A DNA stretch of 17,666 nt from Candidatus Omnitrophota bacterium (GTDB taxonomy: Bacteria > Omnitrophota > Gorgyraeia > Gygaellales > Profunditerraquicolaceae). Made by a program: the position numbers and the translations under genes. Positions 8,992 to 15,385 of the stretch are shown one piece after another; positions within the stretch are counted from its first letter, which is position 1; the number at the start of each line of letters is the position of its first letter. Location of the stretch: NCBI GenBank assembly GCA_028687205.1, contig JAQUAP010000023.1, positions 1 through 17,666 on the forward strand, written 5' to 3'. The notes below the pieces were generated by a model. It saw nothing but the letters and a program-made list of their open reading frames with translations, was not told where the DNA came from and searched no databases.

Positions 8992-9894
8992 TTAAATCCT
9001 TCTTGCCGCCCTCAGTTTTGAAGAACGGCTTGCCGGGTTACTCTCTATTTCTAAAGCAAGCGGCGTTAAAGGCTTGGGGGTCAGGATATCTATCAGGCCT
9101 TCGTTTTGCGCCTTACGGAACGCAAACTTTATGGCGCGGTCTTCCAGGGAGTGAAACGAAATAACGCCTATCCTGCCTTTTTTCTCAAGGAGCGTAATAG
9201 CCTTATTTACCGCTGTATCCAGCACCTCCAACTCTCTATTGACGGCAATGCGTACTGCCTGAAAGGTGCGGGTTGCCGGGTGTATCCGGTAATATCTATG
9301 CCTGTACCTGGCCGGTATGGACCTGGCTACGATAGCGGCCAGCTGTGTCGTCGTAGTGATAAGTTCTTTTTCCCTTTCCTGCACGAGGAGCCGGGCGATG
9401 CGGTTATGCCACCTCTCCTCTCCGAAGTTCCACAATAAAGTGGAAAGCTCTTCTTCGTTCAGGTTATTCACCAGGTCGTATGCCGAGACATAGCTATCTT
9501 GGTCCATACGCATATCCAACGGCCCTTCGCTTTGAAAGCTGAAGCCGCGCGTGGCATCCGCGAGCTGAAAGGAAGATATCCCTAAGTCAAAGAGCACTCC
9601 ATCAACTTTTTTGATTTTCAGATTTTCTAAGAGCGTATCTATATCCACGAAATTTCCGTGGAGCAATTCGCAGGCGGACCCAAATTCACTCAGGCGTTGG
9701 CGCGCGATAGCTAAGGAAGCTGCGTCGCGGTCAATGCCCAAGAGCCTTCCTCCAGGGAGAATCCGCTCTAATATTGCTTTGGCATGCCCGGCAGTACCTA
9801 TGGTAGCGTCTACAATTATCTTACCGGGCTTTAAATCTAAATAATCTAAAACCTCCCGCAGCATCACGGGAGTGTGTAATTTTATATTAGACAT
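8992..9894 (-). CDS. rsmH: RsmH (MraW), 16S rRNA C1402 N4-methyltransferase
   Basis: SAM-dependent methyltransferase that modifies cytosine 1402 in the 16S rRNA decoding site. The 300-residue protein begins with the family signature HTPVMLREVL (7-16), followed by the SAM-binding segment VDATIGTAGHA (28-38), GIDRD (53-57), and FDLGISSFQLADATRGFSF (102-120) with GPLDMRMD (124-131). Near the C-terminus are ISFHSLEDR and a final RSSKLRAARR, both family hallmarks. The start overlaps the end of mraZ by 8 bases (ATG at 9894 within the last codons of mraZ), with no strong ribosome-binding site, so translation is probably coupled to mraZ. Confidence 0.97.
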   Translation of the reverse strand: MSNIKLHTPVMLREVLDYLDLKPGKIIVDATIGTAGHAKAILERILPGGRLLGIDRDAASLAIARQRLSEFGSACELLHGNFVDIDTLLENLKIKKVDGVLFDLGISSFQLADATRGFSFQSEGPLDMRMDQDSYVSAYDLVNNLNEEELSTLLWNFGEERWHNRIARLLVQEREKELITTTTQLAAIVARSIPARYRHRYYRIHPATRTFQAVRIAVNRELEVLDTAVNKAITLLEKKGRIGVISFHSLEDRAIKFAFRKAQNEGLIDILTPKPLTPLALEIESNPASRSSKLRAARRI

Positions 9895-10324
9895 CCATCA
9901 GTTTCTCGGCGATCTCTTCAAAAGACTGCCGGGAATTTCCGTAAAACTCTGACCACTTATCTTTAGCCCAGATTTCAATGCGGTTAGAGACACCGACGAT
10001 AACCACATCTTTTTTAATCTGGGCGAAATCTTTTAAGTATTGCGGCAAGAGGATCCGGCCCTGCGTGTCAAAACTTACTTCGACAGCTCCGGAAAAATAG
10101 AGGCGGTTAAATTTACGCGATTCCGCTTTGGTAAAAGATATGGCTTTAAATTTGGATTCCTGGGCGCGCCACTCTTCTTCGCTGAACATAAAAAGGCAGT
10201 TATCCAGGCCCCTGGTCACAAAGAATTTTTCCACGAAATGCGCCTTGGCTGCTTCGCGAAATTTGGCAGGTAATATCAGGCGGCCCTTACGGTCTATAGA
10301 ATGCAGATACTCGCCATAGAACAT
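9887..10324 (-). CDS. mraZ: MraZ, transcriptional regulator of the dcw operon
   Basis: DNA-binding protein with two tandem SpoVT/AbrB-like half-domains, seen here as MFYGEYLHSIDRKGRLILPAK (1-21 onward) and VEVSFDTQGRILLPQYL (about 81-97). The 145-residue length is typical. In studied bacteria MraZ forms rings and binds short direct repeats in its own promoter to control the dcw genes; three such repeats sit just upstream here (10338-10362), so autoregulation is a strong inference. The ATG at 10324 is 8 bases from a perfect AAGGAG. It is the first gene of the dcw operon and overlaps rsmH by 8 bases. Confidence 0.97.
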   Translation of the reverse strand: MFYGEYLHSIDRKGRLILPAKFREAAKAHFVEKFFVTRGLDNCLFMFSEEEWRAQESKFKAISFTKAESRKFNRLYFSGAVEVSFDTQGRILLPQYLKDFAQIKKDVVIVGVSNRIEIWAKDKWSEFYGNSRQSFEEIAEKLMDV

Positions 10325-10332
10325 GGCTTAAG

Positions 10333-10338
10333 CTCCTT
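10333..10338 (-). promoter_or_regulatory. Ribosome-binding site of mraZ
   Basis: On the minus strand AAGGAG stands 8 bases before the mraZ ATG. Its first base is the last base of the third GTGGA box, so repressor binding and ribosome binding use adjoining DNA/RNA bases. Confidence 0.85.
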
Positions 10339-10362
10339 CCACCTTACTCCACTTTAATCCAC
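10338..10362 (-). promoter_or_regulatory. MraZ operator: three GTGGA boxes with 10-bp period
   Basis: Reading the minus strand, GTGGA occurs at 10362-10358, 10352-10348 and 10342-10338, each preceded by AA or AG and exactly one helical turn apart. Known MraZ operators are short direct repeats with G-rich cores (TGGG or GTGG type) spaced about one turn, so these are very likely the binding sites. They lie downstream of the predicted transcription start (about 10367), inside the 5' leader, which would suit repression by blocking RNA polymerase escape. Box sequences are seen; function is inferred. Confidence 0.85.
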
Positions 10363-10373
10363 TTAGTAGTCAA

Positions 10374-10402
10374 AGTATAGACAAAATACCCTGCTTTGTC
10401 AA
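10374..10402 (-). promoter_or_regulatory. Sigma-70 promoter of the dcw operon
   Basis: On the minus strand a perfect -35 TTGACA (10402-10397) is separated by 17 bases from a -10 TATACT (10379-10374), one mismatch from TATAAT. Transcription would start near 10367, giving a leader of about 43 bases before mraZ. The position upstream of mraZ and the adjoining MraZ boxes support it as the main dcw promoter. Confidence 0.88.
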
Positions 10403-10489
10403 GAAAAAAATTTACCTAACTTATTCTAAAACAAGGAGTAGTGGATTTTACCGGGTTGATTGGCTATATATTGTGGTATTTAGGGTGGT

Positions 10490-11392
10490 TTAAGCGAGGG
10501 GCTTGCGGCAGATAAGGATATCTTTTTTGATTTGCGCGGTTAAAAGCGCCAGGGAGGAGAATTTCCGGTCCGGCCGGATTCTTTGCACAAACTGGAGTTC
10601 AAGATACTTTCCATAGATATTTTTCTTAAAATTAAATATATGCACTTCAACATGCACTCTTCTATTTTTTGTCTCAAGGGTAGGGCGCTTGCCGATATAA
10701 CAGGCACCTTTAAGCTTATTGCCGTTGAAAATTATCCTTACGGCATAAATCCCGGCGGCAGGGATTACTTCATGGTGCGGATTGATATTTGCCGTCGGAA
10801 AACCTAATATCCTACCCACGGCAGTGCCTTTAATCACCGTCCCTAAAATACTGACCGGCCGGCCTAATAATTTTTCCGCTCCCCTTATATCCCCTTTTCT
10901 GATTAACCCGCGGATCAAGGTGCTGCTTATCGCCAGGCCTTTTACTTTGATGATCTTAATCCCTTGGGCCTTAAAGCCGTAATCCCCGCCCATTTTTTTT
11001 AAGAGGATAAAACCGCCTTGCGCGTTGGCGCCGAAACGGAAGTTTTTCCCGACATAAACATATTTTGCGCCGATTTTATCCGCTAAAATATCTTTGATAA
11101 AACTTTTAGCCGGCATTCCGGAAAAGTGACGGGTAAAATTAATGACAATGCAAATATCAATCCCCAACTCAGCGATAAGCCGCAAGCGGTGTTCAAGCGA
11201 ATAGAGGCTTTCCTGTTTTTGCGGGTGCGGCCAGAAAGTAAGGACAACACTTGTGCCGCCGAGAGCATATGCTTTATGCGCGGCAGCCTGCAATATCCTG
11301 CGGTGGCCGCGGTGCACGCCGTCAAAAACCCCCAGCGCCACCACCGGCTTCTTCAACTTCCCAATATTATTTACGCCATATATAATTTTCAT
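10490..11392 (-). CDS. ribF: RibF, bifunctional riboflavin kinase/FAD synthetase
   Basis: Converts riboflavin to FMN and then FAD in the cytoplasm. The 300-residue protein has an N-terminal nucleotidyltransferase domain with GVFDGVHRGH (21-30), the TFWPHPQ segment, a FRFGANAQGG motif and SSTLIRGLIRKGDI, followed by the riboflavin kinase domain with GFPTANI and a family-typical end, VEVHIF...IYGKYLELQFVQRIRPDRKF. The ATG at 11392 has a GAGGAA close upstream (about 3-4 bases). It is separated from the upstream DHH gene by about 500 bases of palindromic DNA and from mraZ by 165 bases. No FMN riboswitch motif is visible before it. Confidence 0.96.
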   Translation of the reverse strand: MKIIYGVNNIGKLKKPVVALGVFDGVHRGHRRILQAAAHKAYALGGTSVVLTFWPHPQKQESLYSLEHRLRLIAELGIDICIVINFTRHFSGMPAKSFIKDILADKIGAKYVYVGKNFRFGANAQGGFILLKKMGGDYGFKAQGIKIIKVKGLAISSTLIRGLIRKGDIRGAEKLLGRPVSILGTVIKGTAVGRILGFPTANINPHHEVIPAAGIYAVRIIFNGNKLKGACYIGKRPTLETKNRRVHVEVHIFNFKKNIYGKYLELQFVQRIRPDRKFSSLALLTAQIKKDILICRKPLA

Positions 11393-11403
11393 ATTTCCTC
11401 AGT

Positions 11404-11633
11404 GATAATTTATCGCTATTTCGCTCTCAGGGTATTGTTCGCGTGCGAAATTTTTCGCCGTGTGCTACGGTTTACGGCTCCTTCCGGCAGCGCAGGTTCC
11501 GCATGCTGTAAGGGTATTGCCTCCACTCGCCGTAAATCCTTGCACACTACATATCTATAGCTACAAATGCCGAAAAATTTCTAATGCACGCTCACAACAC
11601 CCTTACGGCAAAATAGCTATATACAATATAATC
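11404..11633. repeat. Long imperfect palindrome (about 230 bp), non-coding, upstream of ribF
   Basis: Nested complementary arms run almost the whole length. GCTATTT (11415-11421) pairs with AAATAGC (11611-11617); AGGGT (11429-11433) with ACCCT (11599-11603); GCGTGC (11441-11446) with GCACGC (11586-11591); GAAATTTTTCG (11447-11457) perfectly with 11571-11581; GTGTGC (11460-11465) with 11542-11547; and TTTACGG (11471-11477) with 11530-11536. Outer pairing can be stretched with bulges to about 11404 and 11633. The 9-mer AGGGTATTG occurs twice on the plus strand (11429, 11511). No convincing protein frame is present. It may be a MITE-like palindromic repeat or a structured leader RNA for ribF; I do not recognise its family. 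Confidence 0.7.
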
Positions 11634-11640
11634 GTATTAT

Positions 11641-11884
11641 AAATGGCACTGACAGGCTTGGACGCGAATTCGATTTTAGGCAATGGAGCTTGAGGATTTT
11701 CGGGAATCCCGAGGCCAAGCTGAAAGCTTGGCAATCTCGGGATGGCGATGCTGTCCGAGCGCCGAGCGAGAGCGCGAGGCGCGAGTTCAGCAGCCACCGG
11801 AAATCCGAAAGAACATTGCCGACCCGCCAATGCTTTGTGGCGGGGAAAATCGAACCTGAGCGGACAAGCCTGACAGTGGCATTT
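11641..11884. repeat. 244-bp palindromic element with terminal inverted repeats, MITE-like
   Basis: The first 20 bases (11641-11660, AAATGGCACTGACAGG...) are complementary at 18 of 20 positions to the last 20 (11865-11884). Inside, further arms nest: TTCGATTTT (11669-11677) with 11846-11854, GGCAATG (11679-11685) with 11814-11820, and GGATTTTCGG (11694-11703) with 11797-11806 including one G-T pair. Three side hairpins branch off: 11706-11743 (8+8-bp stem, loop GAA), 11744-11795 (short GC-rich stems) and 11823-11844 (7-bp stem CCCGCCA/TGGCGGG). GTATTAT directly abuts the left end (11634-11640) and recurs 3 bases beyond the right end (11888-11894), resembling a target duplication. It begins 6 bases past the nrnA stop. 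No protein is encoded. It is either a mobile or repeat palindrome or a structured RNA. Confidence 0.75.
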
Positions 11885-11890
11885 AGAGTA

Positions 11891-12868
11891 TTATTTTAGG
11901 TTCCGGCGGATTTGGGCGATGACTTTTGCGCGTACATCCGCAAGCCTGCCGTGCACGGTGCAGCCGGAAGCGGTTTTATGCCCTCCGCCTCCGAAGGCCT
12001 GCGCGATTTTATTCACGTCAACCAGTCCTGCTGACCTTAAATTAACCCGGATCTCGTTCCTTACCCCCAGGTTTTCCTTAAAGAGCGCTACGGCCTGGGT
12101 ATCTTTTATCTCCCGGATAAAACTGAGGATATGGTCGGTTAAATCAAAGGATAATTTTTTATGCCTGAGTAATTTAGCGGGAAGTTCAACCCAGGCAATC
12201 TTTCCGCCGGATGTGCGGTGTATATGTAAAAGTACTTTAATTAATAACTGCATATCCGTAAAGGGGATGTTTTCATATATATTCTTATATACCAGGGGCA
12301 CATTAAAACCAAAACGCAGCAGTTCTCCTGCCGCCCGATGGGTAAAAACCGTAGTATTAGAGTAGCGGAATGAACCGGTATCGGTCATTATCCCAACATA
12401 TAAAAGCAAAGCCGTATCCGCGTCAAAAGGCAGGCGCATTGCTTTATAAAGCCTGAAAATCATTTCCGAAGCCGAAGAGGCTTTAGGGTCAACCCAATTA
12501 ACCGTACCGAATTTTTTGTTACTTATGTGGTGGTCTATATTAATGACGGGCAATCTATTATTGAGCTTAGACACCTCTCCGATGCGGCCTAAATCCGTGC
12601 AATCAAGAATAACCGCGCAATCAAAATCAATGTCTTTCCAGGCAGGCCTGTATGGTTTGATATTATCTTTCCCCGGCAGAAAATTATATTCCGCAGGCAA
12701 AGGGTCTTCGTTAATGATCGTTGCCTGCTTGCCCAATTTTTGCAGCAAATAAAAAAATGCCAATTCCGCGCCCAGGGCGTCTCCTTCGGGGCTGGTATGG
12801 ACGCTGATTAAAAAACGATTATACTTTCTTATTGCTGCGGCGGCTTCTTTTAGGCTTGTTCTGCTCAT
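11891..12868 (-). CDS. nrnA: NrnA-type DHH/DHHA1 phosphoesterase (nanoRNase / pAp phosphatase family)
   Basis: Cytoplasmic manganese-dependent phosphoesterase. Family members degrade 2-5-base RNAs and/or 3'-phosphoadenosine 5'-phosphate. The 325 residues include motif I ISVHTSPEGDALGAE (21-35), VILDC (86-90), the DHH motif IDHHISN (111-117), TDTGSFRYS (162-170), and the C-terminal DHHA1 domain with FGGGGHKTASGC. Motif I reads PEGD where PDGD is more familiar, a Glu for the first Asp. The ATG at 12868 lies 50 bases inside rbfA and is preceded by AAAGGAG four bases away; no later Met precedes motif I, so the overlap seems real. The rbfA-nrnA pairing is common in bacteria. The stop codon lies at the edge of the 244-bp palindrome. 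Confidence 0.92.
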   Translation of the reverse strand: MSRTSLKEAAAAIRKYNRFLISVHTSPEGDALGAELAFFYLLQKLGKQATIINEDPLPAEYNFLPGKDNIKPYRPAWKDIDFDCAVILDCTDLGRIGEVSKLNNRLPVINIDHHISNKKFGTVNWVDPKASSASEMIFRLYKAMRLPFDADTALLLYVGIMTDTGSFRYSNTTVFTHRAAGELLRFGFNVPLVYKNIYENIPFTDMQLLIKVLLHIHRTSGGKIAWVELPAKLLRHKKLSFDLTDHILSFIREIKDTQAVALFKENLGVRNEIRVNLRSAGLVDVNKIAQAFGGGGHKTASGCTVHGRLADVRAKVIAQIRRNLK

Positions 12869-13205
12869 CGAACTCCTTTATTTCATTTAAGACCTCTTCT
12901 ATGCGCACGCTGTATTCGGTAGACCGGTCATCGTAAAAAGCAATTTCGGGGGCAAACCTTAAATTCAACCTCTGGGCGATTAATTTACGCACGAACCCCA
13001 AAGCAGAATCCAGGGCCTCCTGCGTTTTTTCGTAGGCATCGTCGTTACCCAGGACGCTGAAGAAAATCTTGGCGTATCTTAGGTCCGGCGTTACTTCGGC
13101 GCGCGTAATCGTTACAAACCCTAAACGCGGGTCCTTTAACTTATCATGGATGATCATGCTTGCTTCCTGCCGGATCGCCTCGGCTACCTTATCCCGCCTA
13201 GACAT
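12819..13205 (-). CDS. rbfA: RbfA, 30S ribosome-binding factor
   Basis: Binds the 30S subunit during late 16S rRNA maturation. The 128-residue length is typical. The protein shows the KH-like fold sequence pattern: MSRRDKVAEAIRQEAS at the start, IHDKLKDPRLGFVTITRAEVTPDLRYAKIFFSV, and a C-terminal LRFAPEIAFYDDRSTEYSVRIEEVL, followed by a basic tail (KPKRSRRSNKK). The ATG at 13205 has GAGGAG 8 bases upstream, which lies over the end of cca; the cca TGA is 4 bases from the start. rbfA often follows infB, but here it sits between cca and nrnA. Confidence 0.95.
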   Translation of the reverse strand: MSRRDKVAEAIRQEASMIIHDKLKDPRLGFVTITRAEVTPDLRYAKIFFSVLGNDDAYEKTQEALDSALGFVRKLIAQRLNLRFAPEIAFYDDRSTEYSVRIEEVLNEIKEFDEQNKPKRSRRSNKKV

Positions 13206-13209
13206 GGAG

Positions 13210-14478
13210 TCAACTCCTCTTGCGTAATAATTGTTTAATCAGCGCCAGCTCTTCTTCCTTGGTCTTCACCCGGCCATTGAGCTTGGCGTTTAAAACCTGC
13301 GTAAATATCTCCTGGTATCTTGGACCGGGCAAAACACCTAACCCGCGCAAATCATTTCCGGAGACAAAGATGCGCATCCCGTTATAAATATCTAAAAAAT
13401 CCGTGATATTACGCCTGAATAGAGGGTGGTTATAAGTGCCTCTTAAAGCAAGTATTGTTTCGTAACTCAAAGGTTCCAGCAGCGCAAAAATCTTCGCGGG
13501 CTTGACCCTGGCTTTACTCAAATATTTCAGCGCTTTAAGCTTTGTCTGTTTATAAGTGACCGTCCTCTTTTCTTCTCCCTTACGCAAACCTAATCTGGCG
13601 CATATTCCCTTAGTCGTCTTGACATCCAGGCAATCCAGTAGCGCAATGAGATAGATCACCCAGTTATCCAGCGGCCGGCGCCGCGTATAGTTCTTGTTAA
13701 AATAATCTATCTGTTTTTTAAAAGCCCTTAATAGCGCGTAAGTCCTGGCATTGACTTTTAGCTTTGGTGAAACAAAATCAAAACCCGTTAATTTTTCTAT
13801 GCGCCGGATTTCTTTAATCGGCTCTTTTTCTTTTAATACCAGGATCAGGTCATCGCGCGTCCTGTGCGGATGGATGCGCTCTAAGAGCCTGGCCCGGGAA
13901 GCTTCTTTTAAAAGCTTTAATGTCCTGGGCTCAATTTTAAAATTATACCTCTGCTCAAAACGCACCGCCCTTAATATCCGCGTCGGGTCGTCATTAAAGC
14001 TTAACGGATGCAATACGCGGATAACTTTATGCCGCAGGTCATCCAGGCCGCCAAAATAATCAACCAGCGAGCCGTCTTTCAGGCCTATGGCCATGGAATT
14101 AATCGTAAAATCCCTGCGGAAGAGGTCATCTTTAAGCGAGCCTGCTTGCACTAACGGCAGGTGCGCCGGCTGGGGGTAATATTCTTTACGGCTGCTGGAA
14201 AAATCAACTTTTAAGGCCGGTTTTACAAAAACCGTGGCTGTGCCGAATTGCTGGTGGACGGTAATTTTTACGCCGTGGGCGTCCGCGAAATCCTGGGCTA
14301 ACCCTATGCCGTCGCCTGCGCTAACGATATCTAAATCTAAATTTTTAACGCCCAGGATCAGATCGCGCACAAACCCGCCTACAAGATAGGCCTTGATATT
14401 TTTCTTGGCGGCAATATCGCGCACATTGTTTATCAGGCCTTTAAGTTCTTCCGGTATTTTCTTTAGATATTTTTCCAT
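13210..14478 (-). CDS. cca: Class II CCA-adding enzyme / poly(A) polymerase family nucleotidyltransferase
   Basis: Class II nucleotidyltransferase, most likely adding or repairing the tRNA 3' CCA. The head domain has YLVGGFVRDLILG (31-43), catalytic DLD (48-50) and RRDFTINSMAIG (121-132). The neck follows with FNDDPTRILRAVRFEQRYNF (161-180) and LLERIHPHRTRDDLILVL. The C-terminal region contains LRGLGVLPGPRY, typical of this family. No HD phosphohydrolase motif is seen in the 422 residues. Sequence alone does not tell a full CCA enzyme from separate CC- or A-adding types or from poly(A) polymerase. The ATG at 14478 has GAGGAA 6-7 bases upstream and is 19 bases from the xer stop. Confidence 0.88.
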   Translation of the reverse strand: MEKYLKKIPEELKGLINNVRDIAAKKNIKAYLVGGFVRDLILGVKNLDLDIVSAGDGIGLAQDFADAHGVKITVHQQFGTATVFVKPALKVDFSSSRKEYYPQPAHLPLVQAGSLKDDLFRRDFTINSMAIGLKDGSLVDYFGGLDDLRHKVIRVLHPLSFNDDPTRILRAVRFEQRYNFKIEPRTLKLLKEASRARLLERIHPHRTRDDLILVLKEKEPIKEIRRIEKLTGFDFVSPKLKVNARTYALLRAFKKQIDYFNKNYTRRRPLDNWVIYLIALLDCLDVKTTKGICARLGLRKGEEKRTVTYKQTKLKALKYLSKARVKPAKIFALLEPLSYETILALRGTYNHPLFRRNITDFLDIYNGMRIFVSGNDLRGLGVLPGPRYQEIFTQVLNAKLNGRVKTKEEELALIKQLLRKRS

Positions 14479-14497
14479 CGTTATTCCTCTTCTATGC

Positions 14498-15385
14498 TTA
14501 GGGACGGGGATGAAACTGCCGGTGCACGCTCTTTAACCTATCCTTATTGATATGCGTATAAATCTGGGTAGTGGAGATATAGGAATGCCCGAGCATCTCC
14601 TGGACTGAACGCAGATCCGCCCCGCGCTCAAGCAGGTGCGTGGCAAACGAATGCCTTAAAATATGCGGCTTGATCGGCTTCTTAATGCGCGCGGCCTTAG
14701 CGTATTTTTTGATGATTTTCCAAAATGACTGCCGGGAGATCTTCTTACCGAAGCGGCTGACAAATAAAAATTCCGCTTGTTTACCTTTTAAAAGCTTCGG
14801 GCGGGAAATTTCCAGGTACCTCTGTATACTAGCGATCGCCTTCTTGCCTAAAGGGATAACCCTCTCTTTGCTGCCTTTACCGATGCAGCGCAAAAACCCG
14901 ATATCTAAATTTACATTATCCTTTTTTAAATTGACCGCTTCTGATACGCGCATGCCTGTGGCATAAAGCGTCTCTAAAATAGCCTTATCCCTTATGCCCT
15001 GGATATTGCGCACATTAGGTTGGGCAATTAAAGCCTCGACCTCATTAAGAGAGAGCGTTTCCGGGACTCTTTTCCATAACTTAGGGGATTCAATCAAAGT
15101 GCTCGGGTCGCTCTTTAAAATCCTCTCCCGCGTCAGGAAGCGATGGAACATCCTGATTGCCGCCAGGCGCCGGGCGATGGAATTCGCGCCGATCCCCTTG
15201 TCTTTCTGGGCGAACATAAAATTGGTGATATTGTTCCTGGATATTTTGGAGAGGACATCGATATTGCTCTTGGCGATAAAATCCAGGTAGGTATTTAAGT
15301 CTTCGCGGTAAGAGATAATCGTATTATTGGATAACCCGCGTTCTACCGACAAATAATTTAGAAACGTATCGATCAGTTCTTTCAT
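14498..15385 (-). CDS. xerD: XerC/XerD-family tyrosine recombinase
   Basis: Site-specific recombinase, probably resolving chromosome dimers at dif next to the septum. From the ATG at 15385 it has 295 residues, normal for XerC/XerD. An N-terminal SAM-like core-binding domain (1-90) is followed by the catalytic domain with all six expected residues: R146 (ATGMRVSEA), K170 (GKGSKERVIPLG), H241 and R244 (HILRHSFATHLL), H267 (MLGHSYISTTQIYTHI) and nucleophile Y276. A TTG one codon upstream could also serve, but the ATG overlaps the previous stop by one base (TGATG), the usual coupled layout. The HILRHSFATHLLERGADLRSVQEMLGH run looks more like XerD, but XerC cannot be excluded. The cell-division operon downstream fits a housekeeping role. 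Confidence 0.93.
   Translation of the reverse strand: MKELIDTFLNYLSVERGLSNNTIISYREDLNTYLDFIAKSNIDVLSKISRNNITNFMFAQKDKGIGANSIARRLAAIRMFHRFLTRERILKSDPSTLIESPKLWKRVPETLSLNEVEALIAQPNVRNIQGIRDKAILETLYATGMRVSEAVNLKKDNVNLDIGFLRCIGKGSKERVIPLGKKAIASIQRYLEISRPKLLKGKQAEFLFVSRFGKKISRQSFWKIIKKYAKAARIKKPIKPHILRHSFATHLLERGADLRSVQEMLGHSYISTTQIYTHINKDRLKSVHRQFHPRP

Noticed and set aside
10441..10489. Several GTGG words on the plus strand (10441, 10473, 10485) as additional MraZ boxes or a divergent operator
   Set aside because: Their spacing is irregular, they are on the opposite strand from the periodic boxes, and no plus-strand gene follows.
11126..11560. Plus-strand open frame of 144 codons running through ribF into the first palindrome
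   Set aside because: Most of it is antisense to a secure ribF, and the rest lies in palindromic DNA. It has no recognisable motif or ribosome-binding site, so it is treated as chance.
11393..11640. FMN riboswitch upstream of ribF
   Set aside because: The conserved GGGGCAGGGTGAAATTCCC-like and ACCGGCGGT-like cores of the RFN element are not found on the minus strand; the fold seen is a simple nested palindrome.
11706..11743. Strong hairpin as an intrinsic terminator of nrnA
   Set aside because: The stem is long but is not followed by a T run on the minus strand, and it is one branch of a larger palindrome. A weaker attenuating effect cannot be excluded.
11603..11899. Short open frames on both strands (about 70 codons) across the 244-bp element
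   Set aside because: The composition follows the inverted repeats, no start signals are convincing, and both strands are open only because of local GC-rich repeats.
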